The position numbers and the translations under genes were made by a program. Under the pieces are notes generated by a model that searched no databases, was not told the origin of the DNA, and worked only from the letters and a program-made list of their open reading frames with translations. A DNA stretch of 64,000 nt from Poteriospumella lacustris (lineage: Eukaryota; Sar; Chrysophyceae; Chromulinales; Dinobryaceae): NCBI GenBank assembly GCA_008000375.1, contig SMOI01000049.1, positions 62,001 to 126,000 on the forward strand, read 5' to 3'. Shown piece after piece: positions 63,192-64,000 of the stretch (position 1 is its first letter; each line of letters starts with the position of its first letter).

Positions 63192-64000
63192 CTACCACTG
63201 CATCACTCGACCCAGCAATGAGAACAAGCGCTCGTTGTAAGGGCGGAAGAACTCATCCAGCCGCTGTCGTGTTTCAGCGTCCAACGGATCGTATTTCCGT
63301 GTATTCTTGGGTTCAATATCCAGTTCATCAAGAGGGGGAAGCTTTAAGAACGAGAAAACATCGTTCATCGTCGACACGACGGCCTCCTGGCCGCCTTGAA
63401 TGTCTTTGATCGACATGATCTTCAACTGATCTGCAGGCCATTGCTTCAAATAAGATTCGATTTGGAAGCAATACAAACCGCGAATAAGCAACGAGTGGCC
63501 ACCGTGGTTCATTGGCCTCGTTTTCAGAATACTCTGTGCGAAGTCTTCCATGGTCGATTCGGGAGTGATGTTGGCACGAGCCAATTCGGCCATTTCCTCG
63601 TCGATAACCTCTGCAAAGGACTTGCCGACGAACGCGGATTGCCCACGGACTTGCAGTTGTTCTGGTGTTCCGTTGGGATCTTGGATCATCTGATACTGCG
63701 AATAGGCACGGTCGACCGGGTTGCGAAGCATGATGATCAGCTTCGCCCAGGGGACGATTTGCAGCATTCGCGGCAAGACAATGTCGTAGTGCAACAGATA
63801 CGATGGCGTACTCTCGCCAGTGATGATCGAGGGATGACGCTGCAGCAGCTCTTCCTCGAAAAACTTCAAATAGAAGAGACGGTGGGCATTGGTATCATCT
63901 GCCGGGAGCTTGTGGTTGAATCTCCAGTCGAAATAATGTGTTTCGCGGCGTTTACTGCGCGCAACCAGTGAATGCTGATTGAGGTATTCGTACATCGACG
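63192..64000 (-). CDS. sulfotransferase (heparan-sulfate/N-deacetylase-sulfotransferase type), N-terminus off window
   Basis: At least 267 residues are visible. The segment starts at YEYLNQHSLVARSKRRETHYFD, which in this family directly follows the PAPS-binding P-loop (5'-PSB), so that loop and any signal anchor lie beyond 64000 and the Met at 63995 is internal. Visible motifs are the 3'-phosphate-binding stretch AKLIIMLRNPVDRAYSQYQM (3'-PB), GESTPSYLLHYDIVLPRML, and a C-terminal block (GLYCFQIESYLKQWPADQLKIMSIKDI, DVFSFLKLPPLD). It should transfer sulfate from PAPS to a carbohydrate in the Golgi lumen; the acceptor is unknown. Confidence 0.88.
   Translation of the reverse strand, partial: SMYEYLNQHSLVARSKRRETHYFDWRFNHKLPADDTNAHRLFYLKFFEEELLQRHPSIITGESTPSYLLHYDIVLPRMLQIVPWAKLIIMLRNPVDRAYSQYQMIQDPNGTPEQLQVRGQSAFVGKSFAEVIDEEMAELARANITPESTMEDFAQSILKTRPMNHGGHSLLIRGLYCFQIESYLKQWPADQLKIMSIKDIQGGQEAVVSTMNDVFSFLKLPPLDELDIEPKNTRKYDPLDAETRQRLDEFFRPYNERLFSLLGRVMQW

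Overview
This 64-kb window is nuclear DNA from a eukaryotic microbe, not a bacterium. Genes are split by short GT-AG introns (55-104 nt, mostly about 60) or have none, they are packed on both strands with small gaps, and the products are eukaryotic: cytosolic Phe-tRNA synthetase beta, MCM9, DDX47/Rrp3, a proteasome beta subunit, axonemal dynein intermediate chain and cAMP-receptor-like GPCRs. The outer-arm dynein chain implies a flagellated stage. I lean towards a SAR-type protist (stramenopile or relative), but no gene here fixes the lineage.

Positions 1-14842 (minus) hold one giant gene that runs off the left edge. It encodes a signal peptide, two Cys-rich PSI-like modules on small exons, then a single exon of more than 14 kb encoding about 300 glycine/serine-rich beta-solenoid repeats of roughly 15 residues. 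A non-repetitive insert that resembles the S74 intramolecular-chaperone domain of phage tail spikes interrupts the repeats. This is the most unusual object in the window.

Positions 15688-34400 hold FARSB, a gene-poor stretch with a minisatellite, MCM9, an aspartoacylase-family deacylase, mevalonate kinase, a small coiled-coil protein, two copies of DNAI2 as a tail-to-tail 2,009-bp inverted duplication whose edges match the coding sequence, an Hsp40 (DnaJ) with a perfect heat-shock element upstream, and a multi-pass membrane protein.

Positions 35032-43370 hold a secreted serine carboxypeptidase, a very long secreted carboxylesterase, an enoyl-CoA hydratase-family protein, a possible small tail-anchored protein and the helicase DDX47. 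Positions 43371-47624 form a gene desert with a strong T-poor plus strand and poly-G tracts.

Positions 47625-64000 hold a GAF-like protein, a divergent RNase II/R-family exonuclease with a signal-plus-basic presequence, an acidic nuclear-type protein, a PH-domain protein, a proteasome beta-3-like subunit preceded by a hydrophobic leader, a cluster of three paralogous class-E GPCRs, a HIG1-type mitochondrial protein and a sulfotransferase cut by the right edge. There is no operon logic. The clear functional grouping is the GPCR cluster, and the giant protein, carboxypeptidase and carboxylesterase are all predicted to enter the secretory route. Splice sites are my reading of consensus signals and homologous protein continuity, not transcript data.
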